From Bowmanella dokdonensis (lineage in GTDB: Bacteria > Pseudomonadota > Gammaproteobacteria > Enterobacterales > Alteromonadaceae), in contig NZ_JAFKCV010000002.1 of assembly GCF_017254865.1 (NCBI RefSeq), forward strand, positions 353,837-417,836: a stretch of 64,000 nt of DNA, given 5' to 3'. The stretch's first letter is position 1; each line of letters begins with the position of its first letter. A model generated the notes under the pieces. That model made no database searches, was not told the origin of the DNA, and saw only the letters and a list, made by a program, of their open reading frames with translations. Shown in pieces: positions 16,756 to 26,619 of this stretch. Position numbers and translations under genes: made by a program.

Positions 16756-17805
16756 TTAATCGTTTTTACGGATCAGCATGGCTGTTTCCCGGCGCCTGCT
16801 CATCATCTGGGCCAGCTTTTTCATACTGATGGTTTTATCCTTTTCATCCACTATCTCCATACCCAAGAGCGTTTCCAGCAGATCTTCCAGGGTAAGAATC
16901 CCTTCAAGGCCGCCGTACTCATCCACCACCAGCAACATATGAGCGCGATTGTTCAGAAAATAATCGAAGGTCTCGGACAGAGGCATGCTGCTGAGCATGG
17001 TCACCATGTCCTTGCGATATTCCCGCAGTTCCCGCTGGCCGTTACCCCTGGCCTGGGCTAGCAACAGGTCAGCCTTGAGTACAAAGCCGGATACTTTTTC
17101 AGGTTCATCTTCATAGACCGGAATACGTGAGAAAGACACATCGTCATGTTTATGAAAAAACGTCTCCACCGTCATGGTCTCAGGCAGGGAGAACACCACC
17201 GTACGGTGGGTCATGGCATCTTTGATGCTCAAACTGTGCAGCGTGAGAAGATTCTGCAATATGTGGGCTTCCCGCATGGCCAGTTGCCCTTCATCCATGG
17301 ATAATTCCGCCATGGCCAGCAGCTCGGCCCTGTTCAGCCCTTTCAGGGGGCTGTCCTCAGCAAAATGGCGGGTCAACCAGTTGGACATCTTGACGAAGGG
17401 GTACATGAAAATAATCAGGTACTTGAGCAAGTAAGATACCCCGGGGGCCAGTTGCCGCCAGAAGGTTGCGCCCAGCGTCTTGGGAATAATTTCAGAAAAC
17501 ACCAGGATCAGAAGCGTCAGGACCGCAGAGGCGATCCCCAGATAAGCGTCACCGAAGACCACAGCGGCCTGAGCGCCGGCCCCTGCGGCACCAAAGGTAT
17601 GGGCAAAAGTATTCAGGGTCAGAATGGCAGACAGGGGGCGGTTGATATCACTGGTTTGTTGTCGGAGCAACTTGCCACTGTGCCGCCCTTCCCCTTCCAG
17701 TACGGAAATATACGCCGAAGAGACACTCAGTATCACCGCCTCTGCCACCGAGCAGAGGAAAGAAAAGCCCAGCGCTATCAATATGTAAACCAGCAGCAGT
17801 AACAT
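16756..17805 (-). CDS. CNNM/DUF21 membrane protein with CBS pair (CorC/HlyC-like)
   Basis: A 349-residue protein. About four membrane segments occupy residues 1-140 (DUF21/CNNM domain; SVAEAVILS, EIIPKTLGA). A cytosolic CBS pair follows (MTHRTVVFSLPETMTVE ... SFSRIPVYEDEPEKVSGFVLKADLL, and LLVVDEYGGLEGILTLEDLLETLLG). The usual C-terminal CorC_HlyC domain is missing, so it ends shortly after the CBS pair. Family members transport Mg2+ or Co2+ or protect against Mg2+ stress. The exact ion is not predictable. Confidence 0.88.
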   Translation of the reverse strand: MLLLLVYILIALGFSFLCSVAEAVILSVSSAYISVLEGEGRHSGKLLRQQTSDINRPLSAILTLNTFAHTFGAAGAGAQAAVVFGDAYLGIASAVLTLLILVFSEIIPKTLGATFWRQLAPGVSYLLKYLIIFMYPFVKMSNWLTRHFAEDSPLKGLNRAELLAMAELSMDEGQLAMREAHILQNLLTLHSLSIKDAMTHRTVVFSLPETMTVETFFHKHDDVSFSRIPVYEDEPEKVSGFVLKADLLLAQARGNGQRELREYRKDMVTMLSSMPLSETFDYFLNNRAHMLLVVDEYGGLEGILTLEDLLETLLGMEIVDEKDKTISMKKLAQMMSRRRETAMLIRKND

Positions 17806-17862
17806 TTGCCTGTATTCCTTCCAGTACCCATTCTGCAGAACAATGGGGTGAGCTTAGCCAAT

Positions 17863-17888
17863 AAAAAAGGGCCATTTGGCCCCTTTTT
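17863..17888 (-). terminator. Intrinsic terminator after the S9 peptidase gene
   Basis: On the minus strand a GGGCC/GGCCC-type stem with a 4-nt loop is flanked by A and T tracts, ending in a U run. It lies 21-46 bp past the S9 peptidase stop. The A/T flanks make it usable in both directions, but only the minus-strand gene reads into it. Confidence 0.8.
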
Positions 17889-17908
17889 AACATAGTCTGA
17901 GCAAAAAA

Positions 17909-19957
17909 CTATTGCTCCTTGGCGTTATCCTGAGGATTTCGATACTTTTCAAACCACCAGAGAATATATTCCACCTTGCTCATCAGGTTGCTGGGACGCT
18001 TGTAGATACCATGAGGGGCATCAGGAATCCGCACCATAGCCGTCTCCACCTGCTGCAGTTTGAGCGCCTGGTAGAACTGCTCGGTTTCAGAGATGGGTGT
18101 GCGGTAATCCGCCTCGCCGGTCAGCAGCATGGTGGGGGTTTTGACATTGCCCACATAGCTGATGGGAGAGCGCTTGAGATACAGCTCCGGATTTTCCCAG
18201 GGTTTGCTGGCGAACCAGTATTTGTTGAAATATGGATAAAAATCCGAAGTCAGCACAAAGCTATACCAGTTTATTACCGGTTTGGCCACGACTGCAGCTT
18301 TGAACCTGTCCGTATGGCCGACAATCCAGGCGGTCAGCACACCGCCGCCGGAACCGCCGGTAACAAACAATTCATCCTCTTTGATAAACCCCATATCGAT
18401 GACTTTATCCACCCCTGACATCAGGTCATCATAGTCCTGGCTGGGATAATTCAGATGGATGGTCTGGGCAAACTCCTTACCATAACTGGAGCTGCCCCTG
18501 GGATTGGTATAGAGCACCACATAGCCGGCCGCCGCAAACAGTTGCACTTCGGCAGAAAAATGCGGTCCATAGGCCGTCACCGGACCGCCGTGGATTTCCA
18601 GCAAAAGGGGGTATTTCTTGGACTTGTCAAAGCCCGGCGGGTAGGCGATCCACCCCTGGATGTCCCTGCCGTCGGCGGATGACTTGTACCAGATCTCTTC
18701 TATCCTGGCCAATTGCTTGTGGCCAAGTGCATCGTCGTTCAGGCGGGTCAAAGGCTCGGTTTTGCCTTTTGCCACCACCGCCACATCGGCTGGGCGCTGG
18801 GGATTGGAATAGGTAAAGACCAGGGTTCCGTCCTCCGCCACATCAAACTCGCTGCCCGTATAGGGTCGGCCGTAAGACTGTCCGCCCAATGCGTCGGTGA
18901 GTATCTTGCGTTTACCGTCCAGCGGCTGATACGCCACCAGGGTTTTACCCTGATCGTCATACTGGATATAGAGGCCCTTGCCTTTGGCATCCCATTCAAT
19001 ATCGTCAACACTGCGATCCAGATCAGCGGTCAGCACACGGACATCACCGGACTGCAGGTTCATCAGGTGCACCCGGGCATTTTCATAGTTGGTACCCTGG
19101 TCGTCAAATCCCAGATAGGCCAATAACTTACCATCAGGAGACACCGCAGGTTGACTGTCAGGCCCCACACGGTCGGTCATTGCGGTGATCTTCCCCGAGG
19201 CAAGATCCAACCGGTAGATTTCCGAATTGAGCGGCTCCATCTCATGCTCTGCATGCCGGTTGGCAGAAAAATACAACGCTTTGCCGTCTTTGCTGAAGCT
19301 CAGCGCCCCACCATGATCGAATCCATCGAACGTCAGTTGTCGGGGCGTGCCCCCTTCACTGCTGAGCACAAAAAGCTGCTGGTTGCCCGGCTCAGCATAG
19401 CCTCCCCCATCAGCGCGATAATACAGCTCATCGATGTAAATAGCCGGCTCCGCCCATTTAGCACCTTCAGGCTTGCCTTTCAGGTTTACCGGGGTGTTGG
19501 GCTTGTCTTTGACAAACATGCTGAATGCCAGATATTGGCCATCAGGAGACCAGGTCAGGCCCCCTGGGGTGGACGTCAGGTGGGTCATCTGCCCCCCTAC
19601 CCCTTTGTCCAGCCATTGCATATGGATCTGGGCACTTCCCGACTGGGTCGATACATAAGCCAGGCGTTTGTTGTCCGGCGACAGGGCCAGGCTGAAATCC
19701 TGATGTTGGCCGCTGGTGACAGGAGTGAGTTGTCCCTGCCTGTCGACTTTCCAGATATTACCCAGTTTCTTGTCCTGCTGGATATCCATAAAGTGGCGGA
19801 TAAAATAAACCGATTTCCCATCATCACTGATATTCAAGTCGGCAGCATATTCAAGGTCAAACACGTCCTGGCTCTGCAGTCGGTCTTGGGGAGCCTCGGC
19901 CAGCACAGGCGTCGTGGCAATTAGCAAGGTAGTGGCAAAATATCTTATTGTTTTCAA
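17909..19957 (-). CDS. S9 family prolyl oligopeptidase-type peptidase, secreted
   Basis: A 682-residue serine peptidase. The N-terminus LKTIRYFATTLLIATTPVLA is a signal peptide. A beta-propeller follows with WD40-like PD40 repeats (LSPDNKRLAYVS, WSPDGQYLAFS, VSPDGKLLAYL). The C-terminal alpha/beta-hydrolase domain has LLEIHGGP, nucleophile VTGGSGGGVLT, GEADYRTP (Asp region) and the catalytic His in DAPHGI. It resembles acylaminoacyl-peptidases (S9C) and is probably periplasmic. I chose TTG at 19957, with CAGGAAAG 5-6 nt upstream, because the longer frame (to 20047) puts a charged, non-secretory stretch before the signal peptide. Confidence 0.9.
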   Translation of the reverse strand: MKTIRYFATTLLIATTPVLAEAPQDRLQSQDVFDLEYAADLNISDDGKSVYFIRHFMDIQQDKKLGNIWKVDRQGQLTPVTSGQHQDFSLALSPDNKRLAYVSTQSGSAQIHMQWLDKGVGGQMTHLTSTPGGLTWSPDGQYLAFSMFVKDKPNTPVNLKGKPEGAKWAEPAIYIDELYYRADGGGYAEPGNQQLFVLSSEGGTPRQLTFDGFDHGGALSFSKDGKALYFSANRHAEHEMEPLNSEIYRLDLASGKITAMTDRVGPDSQPAVSPDGKLLAYLGFDDQGTNYENARVHLMNLQSGDVRVLTADLDRSVDDIEWDAKGKGLYIQYDDQGKTLVAYQPLDGKRKILTDALGGQSYGRPYTGSEFDVAEDGTLVFTYSNPQRPADVAVVAKGKTEPLTRLNDDALGHKQLARIEEIWYKSSADGRDIQGWIAYPPGFDKSKKYPLLLEIHGGPVTAYGPHFSAEVQLFAAAGYVVLYTNPRGSSSYGKEFAQTIHLNYPSQDYDDLMSGVDKVIDMGFIKEDELFVTGGSGGGVLTAWIVGHTDRFKAAVVAKPVINWYSFVLTSDFYPYFNKYWFASKPWENPELYLKRSPISYVGNVKTPTMLLTGEADYRTPISETEQFYQALKLQQVETAMVRIPDAPHGIYKRPSNLMSKVEYILWWFEKYRNPQDNAKEQ

Positions 19958-20214
19958 TTTACTTTCCTGTTTGTCACAGTGTTTAAAAGCAACCTGAGCG
20001 CCATTGTTACACCGGGACCCGGCCCTGTCATCTGAGATTCGTCCCATATCTGGAAGCTTTATCTCATCTGCATAGGGGAAGACTGCCCGAAGCTCTGGCG
20101 GGCACCTTCAGAATGTTTGCCGCAAAGGCTGGGAAGGAGTGAAGCTGACATGGCAGCGGCTTGGGGCATGGCCTCCTCAGGCGGAGCCTGATTCCAGTGA
20201 ACGTCTTTGGGTGC

Positions 20215-20661
20215 CTAAAATAACTGGCGGGTGAAGACCCGATCCAGTTCGTCAAACGCGGTGCGCAGCAATACCGCCAGTTCTTTATACCTTGGTCTGG
20301 ATTGGGGAGTCTGAAGCTGGCAGCCCTGCTGTCGCATTTTTAGGTGAATGTCCCTATACCAGTGAAGAAGCGTTGGAGGAAGGGCCTGGTTGGCCCTGTG
20401 GCCGAGCCATAACAGCCCCTGCATAGGCAGGCTGAGGAAAAATGCTGCCAACGCGATGGCCTGAGGCAACACTTCCATCCCAAACACACTGATGTGCAAA
20501 AAGGCAACCAGGACCGCCAGCGGCGGCATGGACTTAAGGGAAAAACGCGTGGCTGCAATCACCCGGCATTCCGGAAATAGCGAATACAACTCCGGCTGCA
20601 TGGGCCATTGCTGCATGTAGGTTTGCCCTTCTTTGAAGAGTCCGGGGATGGAGTGGGCCAT
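20215..20661 (-). CDS. yfbV: YfbV family membrane protein (DUF412/UPF0208)
   Basis: A 148-residue protein matching YfbV along its length. It has LFKEGQTYMQQWPMQPEL, CRVIAATRFSLKSMPPLAVL, LSLPMQGLLWLGHRA and the LPPTLLHWYRDI segment. Two membrane helices are visible (about 47-65 and 68-85). In E. coli YfbV takes part in Ter macrodomain organisation. It stands alone between the S9 gene (167 bp downstream) and the GNAT-C39 gene. Confidence 0.9.
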   Translation of the reverse strand: MAHSIPGLFKEGQTYMQQWPMQPELYSLFPECRVIAATRFSLKSMPPLAVLVAFLHISVFGMEVLPQAIALAAFFLSLPMQGLLWLGHRANQALPPTLLHWYRDIHLKMRQQGCQLQTPQSRPRYKELAVLLRTAFDELDRVFTRQLF

Positions 20662-20787
20662 AACTGCCTCGCTGCTAACCTCTGTCTGCTTAACTATACC
20701 AACAAATATCGAATAATCACTGTTACTGGTCTGTTTGGATGTCGAAACCGGCCGATGCTATGCCTGAAGCGGGGCCAGCATCAGAGA

Positions 20788-21888
20788 CTACTGGCGGTAA
20801 ATCACCAGGGTACTGGTCATCCGCTCCCGTCCGAATGAGGCCATCTTAATAAACTCCTGGCGGCTGACCGGAACGTCCTTGAAATCCATTTCGGTTTGCC
20901 AGCTTTCGATATCCCGCTCCGGGTCGGTGATCGATACACAATCCTGATCGGCTCCGGCCACCAAGACCCAGTGGGGTGCCTTGTCACGCGTCAGCCGCCA
21001 CATACTGATCAGACTGACCAGCACCGCTCCTTTTGCCAGGTACTCATCCAGTTGGGACAAACTCAGGGGTTGGTAGCGAATATCCACATCCGTTTGCTCA
21101 AGTTGCTTAACGAAGTGATGGTGCACCTGTTCAATCACCACTTTTTTCTGCGGATCCCGCACACTGTTGATAAAAGGGACAGAGGTCTGATTGACGTACA
21201 AATGCGCCTTGAAGCCTCGACGCCATGCACTCAATGCCAGCCCGAAACCACTGCAACCGCCATGGCCTGAGGTCATGAAAATCGTCGTCGCCTCACGCCA
21301 GATCTGGATTTCTTCTTCGATACTCATCTCATAATCCGGGTCGACCTTGTGCATCGCCATCATCAGGCTGGCCGGACCACAGGTAAAATCTGTGGTTTGC
21401 TGATACCTCTGGGTCGGCACCTTGCCAAGCTTGGTGGGACTGAGGGTTTTTTCCATCTGCAGGGCATCCCCTCCGTCTTCATAGTAACCTTCGACCGTGC
21501 CGATAGACCGGTATCTGAGTTTTTTGTACAAACTGATGGCCGGCTCATTGTCCACTCTGACTTCCAGGCGCATGAAAATACAGAGTTGTTCGGCTGCAAG
21601 TCTCTCCACTTCGCCGAGTAACTGGCGGGCCACTCCGCGACCACGAAACTCGTCTGACACGGCAATGGAATAGAGTCTGGCCAGTTGTGTACCACTGCGA
21701 TACAAAACCAGGGCGTACCCTGCCAACCGCTCATCTTCATGGGCAACCACCATTGTACAATGGGCCTTGCGAATAAAGTGCGAGAAGCTCCGCCTGGAGA
21801 TCCGGTCGGTCGTGAAGCTGGCCTTTTCCAGGGTTGTTAACTGCGGAATATCGGCGGTCGTGGCGTTACGAAGGATCAAACTATGCAA
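20788..21888 (-). CDS. GNAT acetyltransferase fused to a C39-like cysteine peptidase
   Basis: A 366-residue two-domain protein. Residues about 4-150 are a GNAT fold with the acetyl-CoA loop around residue 82 (FRGRGVARQLL) and a typical VDNEPAISLYKKLRYR end. Residues about 155-366 are a papain-like C39/DUF3335 peptidase. Its likely triad is Cys170 (DFTCGPASL), His306 (APHWVLV) and Asp322 (ITDPE). It is transcribed away from a RimK-like ATP-grasp gene 272 bp off, a pairing known from comparative genomics of amidoligase systems. The substrate is unknown. The start is TTG at 21888. A second TTG three codons later is possible. Confidence 0.88.
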   Translation of the reverse strand: MHSLILRNATTADIPQLTTLEKASFTTDRISRRSFSHFIRKAHCTMVVAHEDERLAGYALVLYRSGTQLARLYSIAVSDEFRGRGVARQLLGEVERLAAEQLCIFMRLEVRVDNEPAISLYKKLRYRSIGTVEGYYEDGGDALQMEKTLSPTKLGKVPTQRYQQTTDFTCGPASLMMAMHKVDPDYEMSIEEEIQIWREATTIFMTSGHGGCSGFGLALSAWRRGFKAHLYVNQTSVPFINSVRDPQKKVVIEQVHHHFVKQLEQTDVDIRYQPLSLSQLDEYLAKGAVLVSLISMWRLTRDKAPHWVLVAGADQDCVSITDPERDIESWQTEMDFKDVPVSRQEFIKMASFGRERMTSTLVIYRQ

Positions 21889-22160
21889 CTACTTAGTTTC
21901 ATTTAAGAAGGGTCGAGTTAGTGTATACCAAAGGATAAAAGTTCCAAACGTAAATACCGGGCGAATGAATCGTTTAAATCTATTATTCTGAATAAATAAT
22001 TAGTGTATTTTAGCCTCCTTTACAATATTGAGGCATAGATTCAAGGGTGCCTTGTCGGACAGATGACGCGTTGTGCACCGGGCAGAACTCGCTACACTAA
22101 ATGCCATTGAAATACTTATCACAAAATCGACGCCAGAGGGCGTCTAAGGCAATGTAAGGC

Positions 22161-23630
22161 ATGTCAGGATACTATGTGGTCGTGGATGAGCTGGATGACT
22201 GGGCGCCCTATTTTCCCAGCCGGGAAGTCATTTCTTTCGATCAATATATGGCCAAGACAGAGATCCAGACCGACCAGACGGTTCGGATCCTGAATTTCTG
22301 TCGTAACAAACGGGCCCTGGGACGCGGCTATTATTGTTCGCTACTGGCCGAGGCCAGAGGTCACAAGGTGATTCCCAATATCAGCGTATTGAATGATCTG
22401 CGCCGTAAGAAACTCTATACCCTCAAGCTCGAAGACGTGGCCAAGTCCATGGCCAAGCTTAAACCGGCAGGCGACCAAACCCAGCTCACCTTCCGTATCT
22501 TTCTCGGCGAGACGCTGGAGACGGAATTTGCCGATCTGGCCAAGAGCATTTTTGAGCGTTTTTCCGCGCCGATACTCGAAGTGACTCTGGAAAAGGAGCA
22601 GAGCTGGAGCCTGGACAAAATCCAGACCTTGTCCCTGAAAGAGATTACTGCTGAAGCCGAACAGGAGTTTCTGGCCAATACCCTGGAAAAATTCAGCAAC
22701 AGGCTTTGGCGAAAACCCAAGACCCGCAAGCATTACCGTTATGATGTGGCCATGCTGGTCAACCCCGAGGAACAGATGCCGCCCAGTGACAAGAAGGCGC
22801 TGAGCAACTTTATCAAGGCCGGTGACAAACTGGGCATCAACCTGGAAGTAATAGGCAAGAAGGATTATGTTCGGCTTGCGGAATACGATGGGCTGTTTAT
22901 CCGCGAGACTACCTCCATTGACCATCACACCTACCGCTTTGCCAAGAAGGCCGAGGCGGAAGGCATGGTGGTGATGGACGATCCGACCTCGATCCTGCGC
23001 TGTACCAACAAGGTTTACCTGGCCGATCTGTTAAGAACCAACAAGGTGCCCACCCCCAAAACCCTGTTGCTTAGTCAGACCGACAAGAAAAGCCTGCAGG
23101 AAGCCATGGACTACCTGGGTTTGCCCATAGTGCTGAAAATCCCGGACGGGGCCTTTTCTCGTGGCATGTACAAGGCGAACAACCTGGACGAGTTGCAGGA
23201 CGCCATGAAGAAATTAAGCAAGACCTCGGCCTTGGTTTTAGCTCAGGAGTTCCTATATACCGAATATGACTGGCGTGTTGGGGTTCTTAATAACAAACCC
23301 TTATATGCGTGCCGTTATTTTATGGTCAAGGGCCACTGGCAGATTTATCGCCATGACGACAGCAAAAAGACTGCGGCCACCGGCGGTTTCGAGACCCTGC
23401 CCACCTATGAAGTTCCCCAGGCGGTGTTGGAGGCTGCTCTGAAGGCGTGCAGACTGATCGGTGACGGCTTTTATGGCGTAGACGTCAAGCAGGCGACAGA
23501 TGGCAGAGTGGCGGTTATCGAAGTCAACGACAACCCGAGTATCGATTCGGCAGTAGAAGACAAGTTCCTGGGCCAGGCACTCTATTATGAGGTCATGGCC
23601 GAGTTTTTGCGCCGGCTCGAATTGCAATAG
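22161..23630 (+). CDS. RimK-like ATP-grasp amidoligase with N-terminal RLAN-type domain
   Basis: A 489-residue protein. Residues 1 to about 180 form an N-terminal domain of the RimK-like-associated type (FCRNKRALGRGYYCSLLAEARGHKVIP). An ATP-grasp domain with preATP-grasp follows from about 200 to the end (DGLFIRETTSIDHHTYRFA, LRCTNKVYLADLL, PIVLKIPDGAFSRGMYKA, and the Mg2+ motif VIEVNDNPSID). Such enzymes join amino acids, often glutamate, to a carboxylate through an acyl-phosphate. It is much longer than ribosomal RimK (about 300 residues) and should not be called rimK. It is divergent from the GNAT-C39 gene, suggesting that one makes and the other trims or acetylates a peptide product. That is inference. 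Confidence 0.9.
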   Translation: MSGYYVVVDELDDWAPYFPSREVISFDQYMAKTEIQTDQTVRILNFCRNKRALGRGYYCSLLAEARGHKVIPNISVLNDLRRKKLYTLKLEDVAKSMAKLKPAGDQTQLTFRIFLGETLETEFADLAKSIFERFSAPILEVTLEKEQSWSLDKIQTLSLKEITAEAEQEFLANTLEKFSNRLWRKPKTRKHYRYDVAMLVNPEEQMPPSDKKALSNFIKAGDKLGINLEVIGKKDYVRLAEYDGLFIRETTSIDHHTYRFAKKAEAEGMVVMDDPTSILRCTNKVYLADLLRTNKVPTPKTLLLSQTDKKSLQEAMDYLGLPIVLKIPDGAFSRGMYKANNLDELQDAMKKLSKTSALVLAQEFLYTEYDWRVGVLNNKPLYACRYFMVKGHWQIYRHDDSKKTAATGGFETLPTYEVPQAVLEAALKACRLIGDGFYGVDVKQATDGRVAVIEVNDNPSIDSAVEDKFLGQALYYEVMAEFLRRLELQ

Positions 23631-23648
23631 GACTGCTGATCCGCATAA

Positions 23649-24659
<1,011 letters not shown>

Positions 24660-24691
24660 GGCCCAGGCAGGCCCTTGGCCTGCCTCCCCTC

Positions 24692-25417
24692 ATGCACGAA
24701 CAATTCTACAAGCTCAGTGACGAACTTATTTTCCCCTCACCTCAGTTGGCGCTGACAGACCCCAATGGCCTGCTGGCTTTTGGTGGGGACCTGAGTGTTC
24801 CAAGACTGTTACTGGCTTACCGGAATGGTATCTTCCCCTGGTTCAGCGAGGGCGAACCTATTCTCTGGTGGTCGCCTGATCCACGGGGTATTCTTGAACT
24901 CCACGACTTCGTCTGCTCCCGCAGCCTTGCCAGGCTGGCCCGCTCCGGCCGTTACCGGGTCAGTCTGAATCACTCTTTCGATGAGGTTATTCAAGCCTGT
25001 GCGACCATCCCACGAGGTAGCCAGGGGACCTGGATCACAGCCCGGATGATTCAGGCTTACCAGACATTTCACCGGTCAGGTCATGCACACTCGGTAGAAG
25101 TCTGGGACAACGACATGCTGGTGGGTGGCCTATATGGCGTCAGTGTCGGCTCGGTGTTTTGTGGGGAATCCATGTTCCACCGCCAGAGCAATACTTCCAA
25201 GCTGGCGCTGTACTTCCTCGTCGAGCACCTGAAAAAGCACGGATTTACCTTTATCGATTGCCAGTTGCAAAATCCTCACCTGCGATCACTGGGCGCCAGG
25301 GAGATACCGAGAAAGGCATTTCTGCAGCGTCTGCATCAGGCAGTCAATACGTCTCCCGCGGCAGATTGCTGGACAGTCAGCCTCCTGTCTCCGGCACTGC
25401 TAAACTTACCCTCATGA
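24692..25417 (+). CDS. aat: Leucyl/phenylalanyl-tRNA-protein transferase
   Basis: A 241-residue enzyme that adds Leu or Phe to N-terminal Lys/Arg of proteins, creating N-degrons for ClpS-ClpAP. Family marks are FPSPQLALTDPNGLLAFGGDLS, YRNGIFPWFSEGEPILWWSPDPR, GTWITARMI and VGGLYGVSVGSVFCGESMFH. The ATG at 24692 gives the family N-terminus. The longer frame would lie inside trxB. Its stop overlaps the start of bpt (ATGA), so the two are translationally coupled. Confidence 0.96.
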   Translation: MHEQFYKLSDELIFPSPQLALTDPNGLLAFGGDLSVPRLLLAYRNGIFPWFSEGEPILWWSPDPRGILELHDFVCSRSLARLARSGRYRVSLNHSFDEVIQACATIPRGSQGTWITARMIQAYQTFHRSGHAHSVEVWDNDMLVGGLYGVSVGSVFCGESMFHRQSNTSKLALYFLVEHLKKHGFTFIDCQLQNPHLRSLGAREIPRKAFLQRLHQAVNTSPAADCWTVSLLSPALLNLPS

Positions 25418-26100
25418 AGTTTGCCCTGACACAAGCCTTTCCCTGTAGCTATCTGCCGGACAGAAATGAGCAGTTGATAGTGCTGGCCGGCAGTGCTGCC
25501 ATTGATACCAGGGACTACGAGTTATTACTGAAGACGGGTTTCAGGCGCAGCGGTGAACATGTCTACCGTCCCCATTGCCCCGCCTGCCAAGCCTGCCAGT
25601 CCCTGCGAATTCCAGTGCGCCAGTTTAAACCCAGTAAAAGCCAGAAACGGATACTGAGCAAGAACCGGGATATAGAACATCGAATCTCCTACCAGGAGCA
25701 AGACGCCTACTATCCCCTCTACGAGGACTACATTGCCAGCCGGCACAGCGAAGGTAGCATGTATCCGCCCAGCACCGAACAATACAGGCAGTTTATCCGG
25801 GCGCCCTGGGGCAAGGTGATGTTTGTGGAATTGTGGCAAAGCAGCAAGCTGCTGGGCGTAGCCGTCACGGATGAAACACCGCAGGCCCTGTCTGCCCTCT
25901 ATACATTTTTTGCCCCCGAGTACGGAAAACGTTCCCTGGGGAAACTGGCTATACTTAAACAAATTGACATCGCGCGCCTGATGCACAAACCCTATCTTTA
26001 TTTGGGTTATCAGATCGATGCCTGTGGTAAAATGAACTACAAGGCGGAATTTCAGCCCAACGAGCGATTTGTTGCTGAGCAATGGCAAAAAGCTCTATAG
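25414..26100 (+). CDS. bpt: Aspartate/glutamate leucyltransferase
   Basis: A 228-residue Bpt enzyme that attaches leucine to N-terminal Asp or Glu, a second entry into the N-degron pathway. The conserved N-terminal cysteines are present (FPCSYLPDR; HCPACQACQSLRIPV), as are SEGSMYPP, SALYTFFAPEYGKRSLG and YLYLGYQIDACGKMNYKAEF. The ATG at 25414 overlaps the aat stop by 4 nt. The length is typical. Confidence 0.95.
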   Translation: MKFALTQAFPCSYLPDRNEQLIVLAGSAAIDTRDYELLLKTGFRRSGEHVYRPHCPACQACQSLRIPVRQFKPSKSQKRILSKNRDIEHRISYQEQDAYYPLYEDYIASRHSEGSMYPPSTEQYRQFIRAPWGKVMFVELWQSSKLLGVAVTDETPQALSALYTFFAPEYGKRSLGKLAILKQIDIARLMHKPYLYLGYQIDACGKMNYKAEFQPNERFVAEQWQKAL

Positions 26101-26281
26101 AAGAAGAAAAAAACGCCTGGCGCTTTACAGTGGGGGGAATATTGGGCAAAATCTGCGCGGCGTTTCTCTGGGGTCAGGCCTTGCCGCAGACGGCGGAAAA
26201 GTTTTCATAAATATCAATCAGATATTAATAGGCCTGAGATAGCATTTTAAGAAGTGACAGAGAATTGAAGCGTTTTATCGC

Positions 26282-26309
26282 AATCCGGTTACCCACTTTA
26301 AACCGGATT
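26282..26309 (+). promoter_or_regulatory. Leader hairpin upstream of infA
   Basis: AATCCGGTT at 26282-26290 pairs perfectly with AACCGGATT at 26301-26309 (9 bp, 10-nt loop). It lies 31 bp before the infA start and has no T run after it, so it is not a standard terminator. It may be a leader structure in the infA message or a protein-binding dyad. The rest of the 240-bp gap before infA holds AT-rich sequence that probably includes its promoter. Confidence 0.4.
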
Positions 26310-26340
26310 AAACAGATATCAACAAAGGTAATTTTTTTAG

Positions 26341-26559
<219 letters not shown>

Positions 26560-26577
26560 TACCCTGTCCGCGGACAC

Positions 26578-26605
26578 AAAAAAGGCCCGAATGACGGGCC
26601 TTTTT
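26578..26605. terminator. Bidirectional terminator between infA and clpA
   Basis: Perfect stem AAAAAGGCCCG/CGGGCCTTTTT with a 5-nt loop. It has a T run on the plus side and an A run on the other, between the two convergent stop codons. Confidence 0.9.
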
Positions 26606-26619
26606 GCTTTCAGTCACTC

